This document shows, piece after piece, positions 6,769 to 14,250 of a DNA stretch of 39,189 bases. The stretch spans positions 1 to 39,189 of the forward strand of contig CANOYI010000003.1 in NCBI GenBank assembly GCA_947571515.1, written 5' to 3'. The DNA is from an uncultured Clostridium sp. Lineage in GTDB: Bacteria > Bacillota > Clostridia > TANB77 > CAG-508. Below the pieces are notes generated by a model. That model did not search any database, had not been told where the DNA came from, and saw only the letters and a list, made by a program, of their open reading frames with translations. A program made the position numbers and the translations under genes. Every line of letters begins with the position of its first letter. Position 1 is the first letter of the stretch.

Positions 6769-8622
6769 CTAAAATTCTATATGTCTATCTCTTGGTCTAT
6801 ATTCTGCTTTTGTTTCTTTCTCTGGTTCTGATGGTGGTGCTAATTCTTTATCTGTAATATCAAAATATTTTGCTTGTGCATTTTCTTGTATCAATGTATA
6901 TAAACTTTCTAAACTATCAAATTCACAACTATTGTCCAATGTAACTGGGTTTATTCCTAACTCGCTTAACATTTTTATATAGTTATCTACTGTTGCACTG
7001 CTCCAAGTTTTATGATTACAATGCTTTGTATTATTTACAATTTCTTTATTATCTTTTGCAATTACATTTGCTACACCATACTTTTTTACTGCTTTCAAAA
7101 ATAGTATTAGTTTGGTTTTCCAATTCTCTGTATGTGCTGATTTTTTCAGTATTTTTAATTCTTCTTTTAAGTTATATTTTGAGTTTCCTGATACTTTTAA
7201 TAAATTTATTCCTAATGCTTCTAGTTCTTTAATATATGCTTCAACCGTTGCTACACACCACATTTGATGTTCATTCTCTTTCTTGCTAGTGGTTACACCA
7301 CTTATGCCATATCTATTAACAAATCTTATAAATTCTTTTAAATGTTTCTTTTCACAATTTGTATTTTCTTCCGCTTCTTCAATCATTTTCTCTGCAATCC
7401 TTAATTTATAATATTTACCCTCATATAGAAAATCTTTTAAGAATTCAAAATAGTGTTTATTCATACTCTCTTGATTCCAATATGCACATAAATCCCTATT
7501 TAATAATAATTTATCATTTAAATCCATTTCTACTAATTTACATATTTTCTGCTCCTCTTGTTCTAATAAACCCTCAATCATTAGGTCTATTGTTATTTCT
7601 TGTTCTGCTATTTCTTCATTCATTAGCTTTATTATTGTTGCTTGCTCTCTTTCATACTCTCCTATATCCTCAATCATTAGTTCTATTGTCATTTCTTGAC
7701 GCTCTAAATCTTCTATATCTATATTTAATAAATCCCTTGGGTACTTATTATTTAAGTTTTCGTAAATTGACATATGTGATTTTCTTTCTAATTCTCTATT
7801 TAACTTGCATTTTCTCGCCTTTAATTTGTGTACTTTATTTAATTCTTTTAATAATTTATCTACCTCTTTCTGTGTTTGGCTTCTATTATCATATTTATTG
7901 ATAATTTTAATACTTTCACTTTGTATTAACTTTTTAGTATTTTGCACCTCAATCCTAAAAACATTTTTGTAAAATTTATAATAGGGTGGGTGCTTCTCTT
8001 GGTATTCTGCTAAACTTATTTCATTCTTTTGATGTTCCTCTTTGTATCTTTCAAAATATTTAATTCTTTCACATTGATATTTGTCATATATATTTATTTT
8101 CTTCTGTCCGTTTTTAGATGTTAAATAAATCGATGTTTCGTATTCATTTATTCTACTTATGTATTGATAACTACTTCTATGCTTATCTAATTGATGTAAA
8201 TATTCATACATAACTTTGTAATCCATTTCTAAATCTATGCAATAATCAATACGATGTAATTTTAATCTAAAATAATCTATATTCAATGCTTCTGCTACCG
8301 CTTGTTTTACTTTTTCAATATAAGTATCTCTATCACTTAGTAAGATGTCTGTTTTTTGTAAAACTCTATGTGCATTTGCAATTAAAACTATGCAATGGAA
8401 ATCCTTATAATACTGAAAAAGAATATTGTTATATTCAAATTCTATTCCTTGGCTTATTAAGTTTGGGTCATTTACATTTGTTGCTTTTCCATATTTTCTA
8501 TAATAATTACCATAGGCATCTTTTCTATATTGAAACATTTTATATACAATTCCTAAATCTACCACTCTTGATAAATCCAATTTACCAATTCCATATACTA
8601 TAAAATTTATACTATCTATCAT
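6769..8622 (-). CDS. replication-initiator-like protein (phage gene II/X, CRI type) with repeats
   Basis: The N-terminal third resembles rolling-circle initiators of the filamentous-phage gene II/X type: LHRIDYCIDLE near residue 120, YLTSKNGQKKINIYDK near 165-180 and a later FRIEVQN. Such proteins nick one strand to start replication. A coiled region (about 240-370) carries three copies of a unit of the form TIxLMxExI. Two related 50-residue modules follow: residues about 429-476 (RYGISG...TVEAYIKELEALGIN) and 506-560 (KYGVAN...TVDNYIKMLSELGIN). At 617 residues it is longer than simple gene II proteins. GGGGG precedes the ATG. It heads a four-gene operon. The initiator assignment is moderately sure; I could not place the catalytic tyrosine. 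Confidence 0.65.
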   Translation of the reverse strand: MIDSINFIVYGIGKLDLSRVVDLGIVYKMFQYRKDAYGNYYRKYGKATNVNDPNLISQGIEFEYNNILFQYYKDFHCIVLIANAHRVLQKTDILLSDRDTYIEKVKQAVAEALNIDYFRLKLHRIDYCIDLEMDYKVMYEYLHQLDKHRSSYQYISRINEYETSIYLTSKNGQKKINIYDKYQCERIKYFERYKEEHQKNEISLAEYQEKHPPYYKFYKNVFRIEVQNTKKLIQSESIKIINKYDNRSQTQKEVDKLLKELNKVHKLKARKCKLNRELERKSHMSIYENLNNKYPRDLLNIDIEDLERQEMTIELMIEDIGEYEREQATIIKLMNEEIAEQEITIDLMIEGLLEQEEQKICKLVEMDLNDKLLLNRDLCAYWNQESMNKHYFEFLKDFLYEGKYYKLRIAEKMIEEAEENTNCEKKHLKEFIRFVNRYGISGVTTSKKENEHQMWCVATVEAYIKELEALGINLLKVSGNSKYNLKEELKILKKSAHTENWKTKLILFLKAVKKYGVANVIAKDNKEIVNNTKHCNHKTWSSATVDNYIKMLSELGINPVTLDNSCEFDSLESLYTLIQENAQAKYFDITDKELAPPSEPEKETKAEYRPRDRHIEF

Positions 8623-8896
8623 TTTAAATCCCCCTAAAATTTTTAAAACCTAAAATCCATAAAAGTATTGATATATTGGTATTTACGAGTTATATCTATA
8701 TATAATTTTTTAAATAAATATATATATATAATTTATCTGCTCCATATTCTTTTGTTACTTCTATAAAAATAAATCCTATTGACTTATGGCTTCTGCTAGT
8801 GTTAAAATTACAAAAAAATAAAACTTGCTTCTATTTTAACAAGTTCTACTTAATTTATTTCTTTCTTACTCTCCCTTGTGTTTTAAGTATAGTGTA
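8623..8896. other. AT-rich non-coding end of the element, possible origin or promoter region
   Basis: No gene is seen between the initiator-like gene and attR. It contains a very AT-rich run (about 8690-8745, alternating TA) and an AACTTG...CAAGTT hairpin near 8823-8846. Its place upstream of a replication initiator makes it the natural place for an origin and the operon promoter, but no nick site can be identified. Confidence 0.3.
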
Positions 8897-8915
8897 ACTG
8901 ATATATACATACAAA
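8897..8915 (+). other. attR half-site of the element
   Basis: ACTGATATAT (8897-8906), seven bases (ACATACA), then the AA core (8914-8915). This is the mirror image of the attL arm. Host sequence TGAATGG continues from 8916. Confidence 0.75.
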
Positions 8916-9643
8916 TGAATGGATTACGACCCCTGTTCTAATGAAATTTGTGGAAAATTATTGTGTTTCTTATGTTACACGTTCTAACCTCTATGGCTAT
9001 TCTGTTCGTAATCTTTTCAATTCTACTTCCATTTATATTATGCCGATGGTAAATCCAGATGGTGTTGATTTAGTAACTGGAAATCTTGCTGTGAGTTCCC
9101 CTAGTTATCAAAAAGCATTACATATTGCCAATCAATTTTCTAGCATTCCTTTTCCTAATGGCTGGAAAGCAAATTTAAATGGTGTGGATTTAAACTTGCA
9201 ATTTCCTGCCCGGATGGGAAATAGCAAAAGAAATAAAATACGCACAAGGATTCACTCGTCCTAGTCCTCGTGACTTTGTAGGTTATGGACCTTTAACAGA
9301 GCCAGAAGCCTTAACCCTTTACAACTTTACTCTATCGCATGATTTCAGACTAGTAATAGCTTATCATACACAAGGTCAAGAAATTTATTGGCAGTTTCAG
9401 GATTTTAATCCACCAAATAGTCTTGCTATTGGAGAACAATTAGCAGATTCCAGTGGCTATGCCTTATCAGAAACTCCTTATAATTCTAGTTTTGCTGGTT
9501 ACAAAGATTGGTTTATTCAGAACTATAATAGACCTGGTTACACAATTGAAGCTGGCATTGGCGAAAATCCTTTACCAATCTCTCAATTTGATGAAATTTA
9601 TCAAGATAATTTAGGAATTTTAGTTTTAGGGGCAGTATTATAA
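8914..9643 (+). pseudogene. M14 zinc carboxypeptidase, C-terminal fragment with frameshift
   Basis: The frame resumes at NEWIT, completing the HANEWIT zinc motif, and continues through [12 protein letters not shown] and [12 protein letters not shown]. At the CCC of 9209-9211 one base too many shifts the frame; the next frame reads [22 protein letters not shown], the zinc-binding His in AYHTQGQ, and the catalytic Glu in YTIEAGIGE, to the TAA at 9641. All M14 catalytic residues are therefore present but spread over two pieces and two frames. The +1 may be decay after the insertion or a sequencing error. An ATG at 8941 could start a truncated product, but it would lack HxxE. Confidence 0.85.
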
Positions 9644-9657
9644 ATACTACTCCTAAA
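9625..9657 (+). terminator. terminator of the M14 gene
   Basis: TTTAGG and CCTAAA, with AGTATT/AATACT inside, form a hairpin overlapping the stop codon; TATCTTTATCTTTTTT follows on the plus strand. Confidence 0.6.
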
Positions 9658-9698
9658 TATCTTTATCTTTTTTATAATTTTTTTCCTATCTGCCATAC

Positions 9699-10415
9699 TC
9701 ATATTTTTTTGTGATATTCTCCATTTTCATATACGAACAAATCTCCTTCTTGTGCAGTCTCATATAAATCTTTTGGAAATTCAATTTCCTCAATTCCTTC
9801 TGTTCCTCCACCAGCAACATTATCTAAGTCATATAGCCATATTCTTCCTGACTGTTTTTCACCTACTTCATAGGTATGCCCCTCAATTCTTCTACTATCT
9901 AAATATTGATTTTGCTCTTCTATTTTTTCTCTAATCATGGTATTTACTTCTTCTCCCACAATTTTTGTTGCTTCTTGATCTAAAATAAAATTCTCCCCTT
10001 GTTTTCTTAAAATACTTCCTAATTGAGTTCCTTCTGGTAATTCCTCTATTGGTTTTGTAATTACTTCCTGACTTTTCCCTGGCTTGAAACTACACAAATC
10101 ATAAGAGTTCCTCTCATTTGTGTTTATATTATATAGATATAATATTTCTCCTTCTTCTTTTGTATTTTCAACATAATTTTGTAAAATATTAGCTCTCTTT
10201 GTTAACATTTCATCTCTATATTTTACTGTTATTTTATGATTATAAAGTGTTAAATCGTCTGAAAATAAATCATTCCATTTATAATCAGTATCTCCTATTT
10301 TAGAATTATTTGTTATATTATTTTCTAAATAATTCGATAATTCTTTCATAAAATTTTGCACAAATTTATTCTCCTTTAAGTTATTAAATAAATCATTTAC
10401 TAGATCTAAATTCAA
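9699..10415 (-). CDS. uncharacterised 238-residue protein
   Basis: I do not recognise the full-length protein. The first two thirds are charged and mixed, with a glutamate-rich helix near 150-165. The final segment (FPKDLYETAQEGDLFVYENG) looks like the small beta-barrel end of DUF3006-type proteins, which is a weak resemblance. There is no signal peptide or membrane helix. The start is TTG, with AGGAG ten bases upstream; no better ATG is available. It is a single gene convergent with the M14 gene. Confidence 0.6.
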   Translation of the reverse strand: MNLDLVNDLFNNLKENKFVQNFMKELSNYLENNITNNSKIGDTDYKWNDLFSDDLTLYNHKITVKYRDEMLTKRANILQNYVENTKEEGEILYLYNINTNERNSYDLCSFKPGKSQEVITKPIEELPEGTQLGSILRKQGENFILDQEATKIVGEEVNTMIREKIEEQNQYLDSRRIEGHTYEVGEKQSGRIWLYDLDNVAGGGTEGIEEIEFPKDLYETAQEGDLFVYENGEYHKKI

Positions 10416-10514
10416 TATGTAATCACTCCTTTATTTTTTTATTTTTAGATTGGAAATCTACTATTGATTCATAGTAGTAAGAATAAAACTAGAAGTGATT
10501 ATATATTATTTTAC

Positions 10515-10544
10515 AGAAATTTACAATAGTTTTTGTGAATTTCT
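10515..10544 (-). terminator. hairpin downstream of the endonuclease gene
   Basis: AGAAATTTACAA pairs with TTGTGAATTTCT around a short loop, 55 bases past the endonuclease stop. The U-run is weak, so the role as terminator is uncertain. Confidence 0.4.
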
Positions 10545-10599
10545 AGTTAATTTTTAATTTAAAAAATACATAAACTTTTATTAAGCAAAACAATAACGA

Positions 10600-11337
10600 T
10601 TATTCTTCATGGCTTTCCCCTGTTGCATAATCAATAACTATTCCTGGTTGTACATTATAACAATAAACATTGAAGTGAACTCCTTGCCCTTTATCTTCAA
10701 CAGACCACCCCTCCATCTGTACTCCATTTGCTACAAGATTATTTCCCTCAAAAATAGGGGTTACTCTATATAAAATATGATTATTTTGATTCTTTCTAAT
10801 GTACTCAGCTACTTGGTTTTCAAATGGTAACATTCCATTTATATTTAAATATTTTGTTCCTGTCATTAAATTTTGTTTGTTTGCATCTTCATCTGACAAT
10901 TGATGGGCAATTAAATGACATCTATGGTATAAAAATTCTCCATCATACTTTTTTTGTTTCCAACCTGTTGGACTTACTGAACTAATATTTCCTCTTTCAT
11001 CTCCATCTGGTGGCATTATTTCTTTGCAAATATTTGCAAATGCTACACCACATCTTCCATATTGATCAAGATTGCTATATTTTTCAAAGCTCTCTGTAGA
11101 ATAATCTTCTTCTGTAAAATATGGAATACCATTATTTATTTCAACATAAGGACTTGCAGAATATTCTGGAATGGTAGATAAATCAAATATTATATTTTCT
11201 GTTTCATATTCGCTTGCATTATTTGTAGTTTCTGTGTTTTGGCTTATATATCCAGAAACCATAATACAAATAATTATTATAATTGTTGCTATCCCTTGCC
11301 AAATACTTTGTTTTTTACTTTTCTCTTTTTTGTTCAT
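10600..11337 (-). CDS. DNA/RNA non-specific endonuclease, membrane-anchored or secreted
   Basis: The product is a 245-residue nuclease of the beta-beta-alpha-metal class, degrading extracellular nucleic acid or acting in DNA uptake. A hydrophobic segment (about residues 13-30, ending VSGYIS) anchors or exports it. The catalytic core is HRCHLIAHQL (about 136-145), with His as base where E. coli-type relatives have DRGH, followed by the magnesium-binding Asn in NLMTGTKYLN. The conserved tail MLPFENQVAEY, VTPIFEGNNLVA and VYCYNVQPGIVIDY fits the EndA/DNA-entry nuclease branch. GAGGT precedes the ATG. A type IV pilus operon elsewhere in the window makes a role in DNA uptake possible, but that is inference. 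Confidence 0.9.
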   Translation of the reverse strand: MNKKEKSKKQSIWQGIATIIIIICIMVSGYISQNTETTNNASEYETENIIFDLSTIPEYSASPYVEINNGIPYFTEEDYSTESFEKYSNLDQYGRCGVAFANICKEIMPPDGDERGNISSVSPTGWKQKKYDGEFLYHRCHLIAHQLSDEDANKQNLMTGTKYLNINGMLPFENQVAEYIRKNQNNHILYRVTPIFEGNNLVANGVQMEGWSVEDKGQGVHFNVYCYNVQPGIVIDYATGESHEE

Positions 11338-11395
11338 AAATGGTACCTCTTATTATTATATAAAAGCAAAAAAATTCTTGCTTTCATAAATTATT

Positions 11396-12499
11396 TTATA
11401 CTCTTGTTAAATCTAAAATCCACTCTACCCATCCTCTATTTAAAATTTTTCTACCTAATTCAGTTAAAGTAAATACTATGTTACCTTCACATCTTTCTTT
11501 GTATATCAATCCTAAATATCTTCCTGCATCTGTATAATAATTAGTTTGTCTTTCATCAAATGCATAATTTTCAGTAATTTCATTTTTATTTTTCGGTTCT
11601 TCTAATAATAGTTCACAAAGATTGATGACTCTATCAAATGAATCTGCTTGTGGAAAGGCTATTTCCGGTTCTTCTCCAAATTTTTGAATACTATAAAATA
11701 GTTCTTGAATGTCTTGTATATCTATTTCCGTGTCTTCTATGCTATACTTTTTACTCTTCACAAATCGAATAGAACTATAATCCTCATCATTTTCAAATTT
11801 ATATTCATACACATTAAAAATTCCATTTGAATAAACCATAAATATAGGTCTTACTCGTTTATTAATTTTACTTTTCCAAAGTCTATATGGATAATATAAT
11901 TGTCTAACCATAAAGTCATCGGAAATTACATTTTTAGCTTCAATTAAAGCCAAACTATTCACTCCTTCAAAGCCACCATCTATTTCAATTCTTGAATTTT
12001 GAACAGAAACATTAATATATTGATCTTCTTTTTCATTTTTGCTAATTTTAAATTCAAAATTTCCAGATCCCATCTTTCCACTAATAGTTGGTACAAGATT
12101 TTCTTCCTCTAAGAAGTCTTCTAATATTTGTGTAATATAGGCACAATTAATTGCTAGTGCTTCACTTGTTATATTATTGTAGTCTAAACTCTGAATATAA
12201 TCTGGAAAATTTATTTTTATGATTTCTTCATCTTCTGCTTTTTCAAACTTTTTATATGGCTGAAACCTCGCAATCATATAACTATTACTAGCAATTGGTA
12301 ATATTGCTAAATTATTTTCTTTAAATATATCTGGTAGATTTGCACTATTATCAAATTTAGTCATAAGTCTAGCTTCTCTATATTCATTTATTTCTTTAGA
12401 AGTTATTTTAAAATAACCGTTTTGATTGATTTCTTGTACAATATTATATTTATCAAATAACAACTGCCAAGCTTCTTTATTAGTTGTACATCTACTCAT
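11396..12499 (-). CDS. type II restriction endonuclease, PD-(D/E)xK class
   Basis: The 367-residue protein is the restriction partner of the adjacent adenine methylase. The central segment IEIDGGFEGVNSLALIEAKN (about residues 172-191) fits a PD-(D/E)xK nuclease core, with Asp, then Glu-Ala-Lys. The C-terminal region (ITENYAFDERQTNYYTDAGR, then FTLTELGRKILN) looks like a winged helix for DNA binding. The size and layout match type II enzymes annotated with DUF6996/DUF6997 domains, which I recall rather than verified. Its ATG lies within the last codons of the methylase (8-base overlap, ATGAGTAG), so translation is coupled and the methylase is made first. The recognition sequence cannot be read. 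Confidence 0.8.
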   Translation of the reverse strand: MSRCTTNKEAWQLLFDKYNIVQEINQNGYFKITSKEINEYREARLMTKFDNSANLPDIFKENNLAILPIASNSYMIARFQPYKKFEKAEDEEIIKINFPDYIQSLDYNNITSEALAINCAYITQILEDFLEEENLVPTISGKMGSGNFEFKISKNEKEDQYINVSVQNSRIEIDGGFEGVNSLALIEAKNVISDDFMVRQLYYPYRLWKSKINKRVRPIFMVYSNGIFNVYEYKFENDEDYSSIRFVKSKKYSIEDTEIDIQDIQELFYSIQKFGEEPEIAFPQADSFDRVINLCELLLEEPKNKNEITENYAFDERQTNYYTDAGRYLGLIYKERCEGNIVFTLTELGRKILNRGWVEWILDLTRV

Positions 12500-13346
12500 A
12501 ATTTCTTATTAGCACCTCACTTACTGCCCCTCTATTATTGCCATTACTATTAATTGCTCTTTTAGCCTTGATTGTAACGATTTTATAGTCTTGATATAAT
12601 TCTCTAATAAATTCACAATCTGAATTTGATAATAAAAATTTAACTCCTTTTTTATTTAATCTATCACATAGTTCTTTTAATCTTATTTGCTCTGTTTCTC
12701 CAAATCCACTTTCATTATATCCTGTGAAATTGGAAGTTTTAGATATCGGTGCATAGGGAGGATCAAAATACACAAAATCCTCCTTTTTAGCATTTTTTAC
12801 GGTTTGTTCAAAATCGCCATTTAAAAATTTAATATTCGTTTCATTGAAATATTTATTGACTGCTCTTAATGTAATTTCATTAACTATATTGGGATTTTTA
12901 TAGCTTCCAAATGGTGAATTAAATTCTCCCATACTATTAACTCTATATAATCCATTATAGCAAGTCTTATTTAAATACAAAATTCTTGCCGCTTTGTCTA
13001 TTCCTGTCATTTTATTATATTCTTTTGGTTCTCTATCTAGCTCTCTAATTCTATAATAGCATTCAGATGTATTTGAATATAAATCTGAATTTGATAGCTT
13101 ATCTATTAATTCTTCAACATTATTTTGTATGACACTATATAAATTGATTAATTCTCTATTAATATCATTCACTATTGCTTGTTTTGGTTGAAGTTCAAAT
13201 AAGACTGCTCCACCACCAATAAATGGTTCAAAATAGGTATTAAATTTTTTTGGTGTGTATTTTTTTATTTCAGGTAATAGTTGTCTTTTTCCACCAACCC
13301 ATTTTACAACAGGCACAACTAATTTGTTCTTTTTTTGTACAGCCAT
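12492..13346 (-). CDS. DNA adenine methylase, D12 class (Dam/DpnIIA family)
   Basis: This protein transfers methyl groups to N6 of adenine in a specific site and protects the host DNA from the partner nuclease. The 284-residue protein shows PVVKWVGGKRQLLPEI at the N-terminus, the SAM-binding motif FEPFIGGGAV (about 40-50), the catalytic motif FDPPYAP (near 193) and the late motif LLSNSD (about 237). These are the Dam-type markers in the alpha order. AGGAGG lies six bases upstream of the ATG. It is the first gene of the restriction-modification operon. Dam relatives often recognise GATC, but the partner is not a DpnII-type enzyme, so the target is unknown. Confidence 0.93.
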   Translation of the reverse strand: MAVQKKNKLVVPVVKWVGGKRQLLPEIKKYTPKKFNTYFEPFIGGGAVLFELQPKQAIVNDINRELINLYSVIQNNVEELIDKLSNSDLYSNTSECYYRIRELDREPKEYNKMTGIDKAARILYLNKTCYNGLYRVNSMGEFNSPFGSYKNPNIVNEITLRAVNKYFNETNIKFLNGDFEQTVKNAKKEDFVYFDPPYAPISKTSNFTGYNESGFGETEQIRLKELCDRLNKKGVKFLLSNSDCEFIRELYQDYKIVTIKAKRAINSNGNNRGAVSEVLIRNYE

Positions 13347-13374
13347 TATGAACCTCCTTTTTTAATTTAAAAAT

Positions 13375-13403
13375 ATCATATCATAACTAAAAAAAATAAT
13401 CAA
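13375..13403 (-). promoter_or_regulatory. promoter of the restriction-modification operon
   Basis: TTGATT (13398-13403) and TATGAT (13375-13380) on the minus strand, spaced by 17 bases, place the transcript start about 25 bases before the methylase start codon. Confidence 0.5.
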
Positions 13404-13434
13404 TACTTTTCTAAAACTTTTGTTTGTTTTGTTG

Positions 13435-13611
13435 CTACTCATATAAGCTTAGACCAAATAGACCTGCGTTTAAATGCATTTCTGTCTCTTCTGACATATT
13501 TCCTATATGTTTCTCATAAGATGCATTAATTACATTTATTGCATTTGCTACATTAAATAATATTTTAAAAGATTTTATTTCTAATGATGTTGCCTCTACT
13601 TTATCACCCAT
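13435..13611 (-). CDS. small protein of unknown function, 58 residues
   Basis: An ATG at 13611 opens a 58-codon frame (MGDKVEATSLEIKSF... to ...FGLSLYE) ending in TAG. It is helical and acidic. The frame begins inside the last codons of the 72-residue gene upstream (16-base overlap), which suggests translational coupling. I do not know a family for it. Confidence 0.5.
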   Translation of the reverse strand: MGDKVEATSLEIKSFKILFNVANAINVINASYEKHIGNMSEETEMHLNAGLFGLSLYE

Positions 13612-13814
13612 AATTTAAAAGCCTTCTCTATTCGCTTTTTAGATTTCTTTATATTTCCTGTAATTTGAAGTTTTGTTGTTATTCCATTTCCTCTATATTC
13701 TGACAAAACTAAATTTCCACCTAATTCACATACCCTACAATTTTCAAGAACAAACTCCATTTTAAAATCCTTAGCATATTTTTTCAACTCTTGAAAACAA
13801 TCATATGCTTCCAT
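13596..13814 (-). CDS. small protein of unknown function, 72 residues
   Basis: The protein has an acidic helical start (MEAYDCFQELKKYAKDF), two cysteines (ENCRVCELGG), a beta-like centre and a basic end (KKSKKRIEKAFK). It may be a small nucleic-acid-binding protein, but no family is recognised. It overlaps the 58-residue gene and probably forms a two-gene unit upstream of the restriction-modification operon. Confidence 0.5.
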   Translation of the reverse strand: MEAYDCFQELKKYAKDFKMEFVLENCRVCELGGNLVLSEYRGNGITTKLQITGNIKKSKKRIEKAFKLWVIK

Positions 13815-13851
13815 TACTTCTTTTGTATTTTTCGAAACATAACCTTTTTCG

Positions 13852-14133
13852 TTACTTCCTTTTTATTTCTAATAAATATCCTATAATAGAACATATTAAT
13901 AATATACTTTCTAAAACAATTCCAAATATAGAAAATATATAAATATTATATAAAACCACTAATATTCCTATTGGAATACCTAATAATTTATAGATATTAG
14001 TTTTCTTTTGCCAAATGGAAAATGTATATAACATAGTAGCAAACACAGATAACAAACTAAAAAATCCTTCGTATGTAAATATCGCTGAAATAATTGATAT
14101 AATATAGAGAATTATTAATACAATGATATCCAT
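13852..14133 (-). CDS. YgjV-like integral membrane protein
   Basis: The 93-residue product has four hydrophobic segments (roughly 2-20, 22-36, 44-68 and 70-88), no charged active-site residues, and a short basic C-terminus. The pattern, including the segment FATMLYTFSIWQKKT, fits the small YgjV family of inner-membrane proteins, whose role is not known. A longer frame begins at 14196, inside a GTCCCC hairpin repeat, but the ATG at 14133 precedes the first membrane helix and has a purine-rich GAGAAAAG stretch upstream, so I prefer it. Confidence 0.6.
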   Translation of the reverse strand: MDIIVLIILYIISIISAIFTYEGFFSLLSVFATMLYTFSIWQKKTNIYKLLGIPIGILVVLYNIYIFSIFGIVLESILLICSIIGYLLEIKRK

Positions 14134-14164
14134 TTTATTAATCTTTTCTCTTTTTCCATTAATT

Positions 14165-14194
14165 TCCCCATTTAATCCCGGAACCAGTGGGGAC
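14165..14194 (-). repeat. GTCCCC hairpin repeat, copy 1
   Basis: On the minus strand it reads GTCCCCACTGGTTCCGGGAT then TAAATGGGGA. TCCCCA/TGGGGA ends can pair. It lies directly after the purA terminator. Related copies lie at 22481-22559 and 39137-39169. Confidence 0.75.
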
Positions 14195-14223
14195 AAAAAA
14201 AGAATTCCTATTCATAGAAATTC
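14195..14223 (-). terminator. terminator of purA
   Basis: GAATTTCTAT and ATAGGAATTC pair around GA, followed on the minus strand by TTTTTTT. It sits about 28 bases past the purA stop codon. Confidence 0.8.
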
Positions 14224-14250
14224 CTTTATATCTCACAGCCATAAAAATAA

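Larger units (their letters stand above)
651..8915. mobile_element. 8.26-kb serine-recombinase integrated element
   Basis: The boundaries come from the interrupted M14 gene: host codons end at 650 and resume at 8914-8916, with AA present at both junctions (651-652 and 8914-8915). All its genes lie on the minus strand: replication-initiator-like protein, three small overlapping genes, two small unknown genes, resolvase, HsdS-like protein, a 67-residue protein, and the large serine recombinase beside attL. No relaxase, FtsK-like pump, Zot, transposase, terminase or capsid gene was recognised. It therefore resembles a cryptic integrative element or integrated plasmid/phage satellite, and its mode of transfer is not visible. 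Confidence 0.85.

Noticed and set aside
7600-7720. CRISPR-like or satellite repeat in the repeated ATCATTAG...ATTTCTTG segments
   Set aside because: The repeats are in frame inside the initiator-like gene and encode the TIxLMxExI units; there are no spacers.
6993-8603. Several plus-strand open frames opposite the initiator-like gene
   Set aside because: They are leucine-rich reverse-strand shadows without ribosome sites and without family features.
651-8915. Conjugative element or prophage
   Set aside because: No relaxase, coupling protein, portal, terminase or capsid gene could be recognised; it is called only an integrated element.
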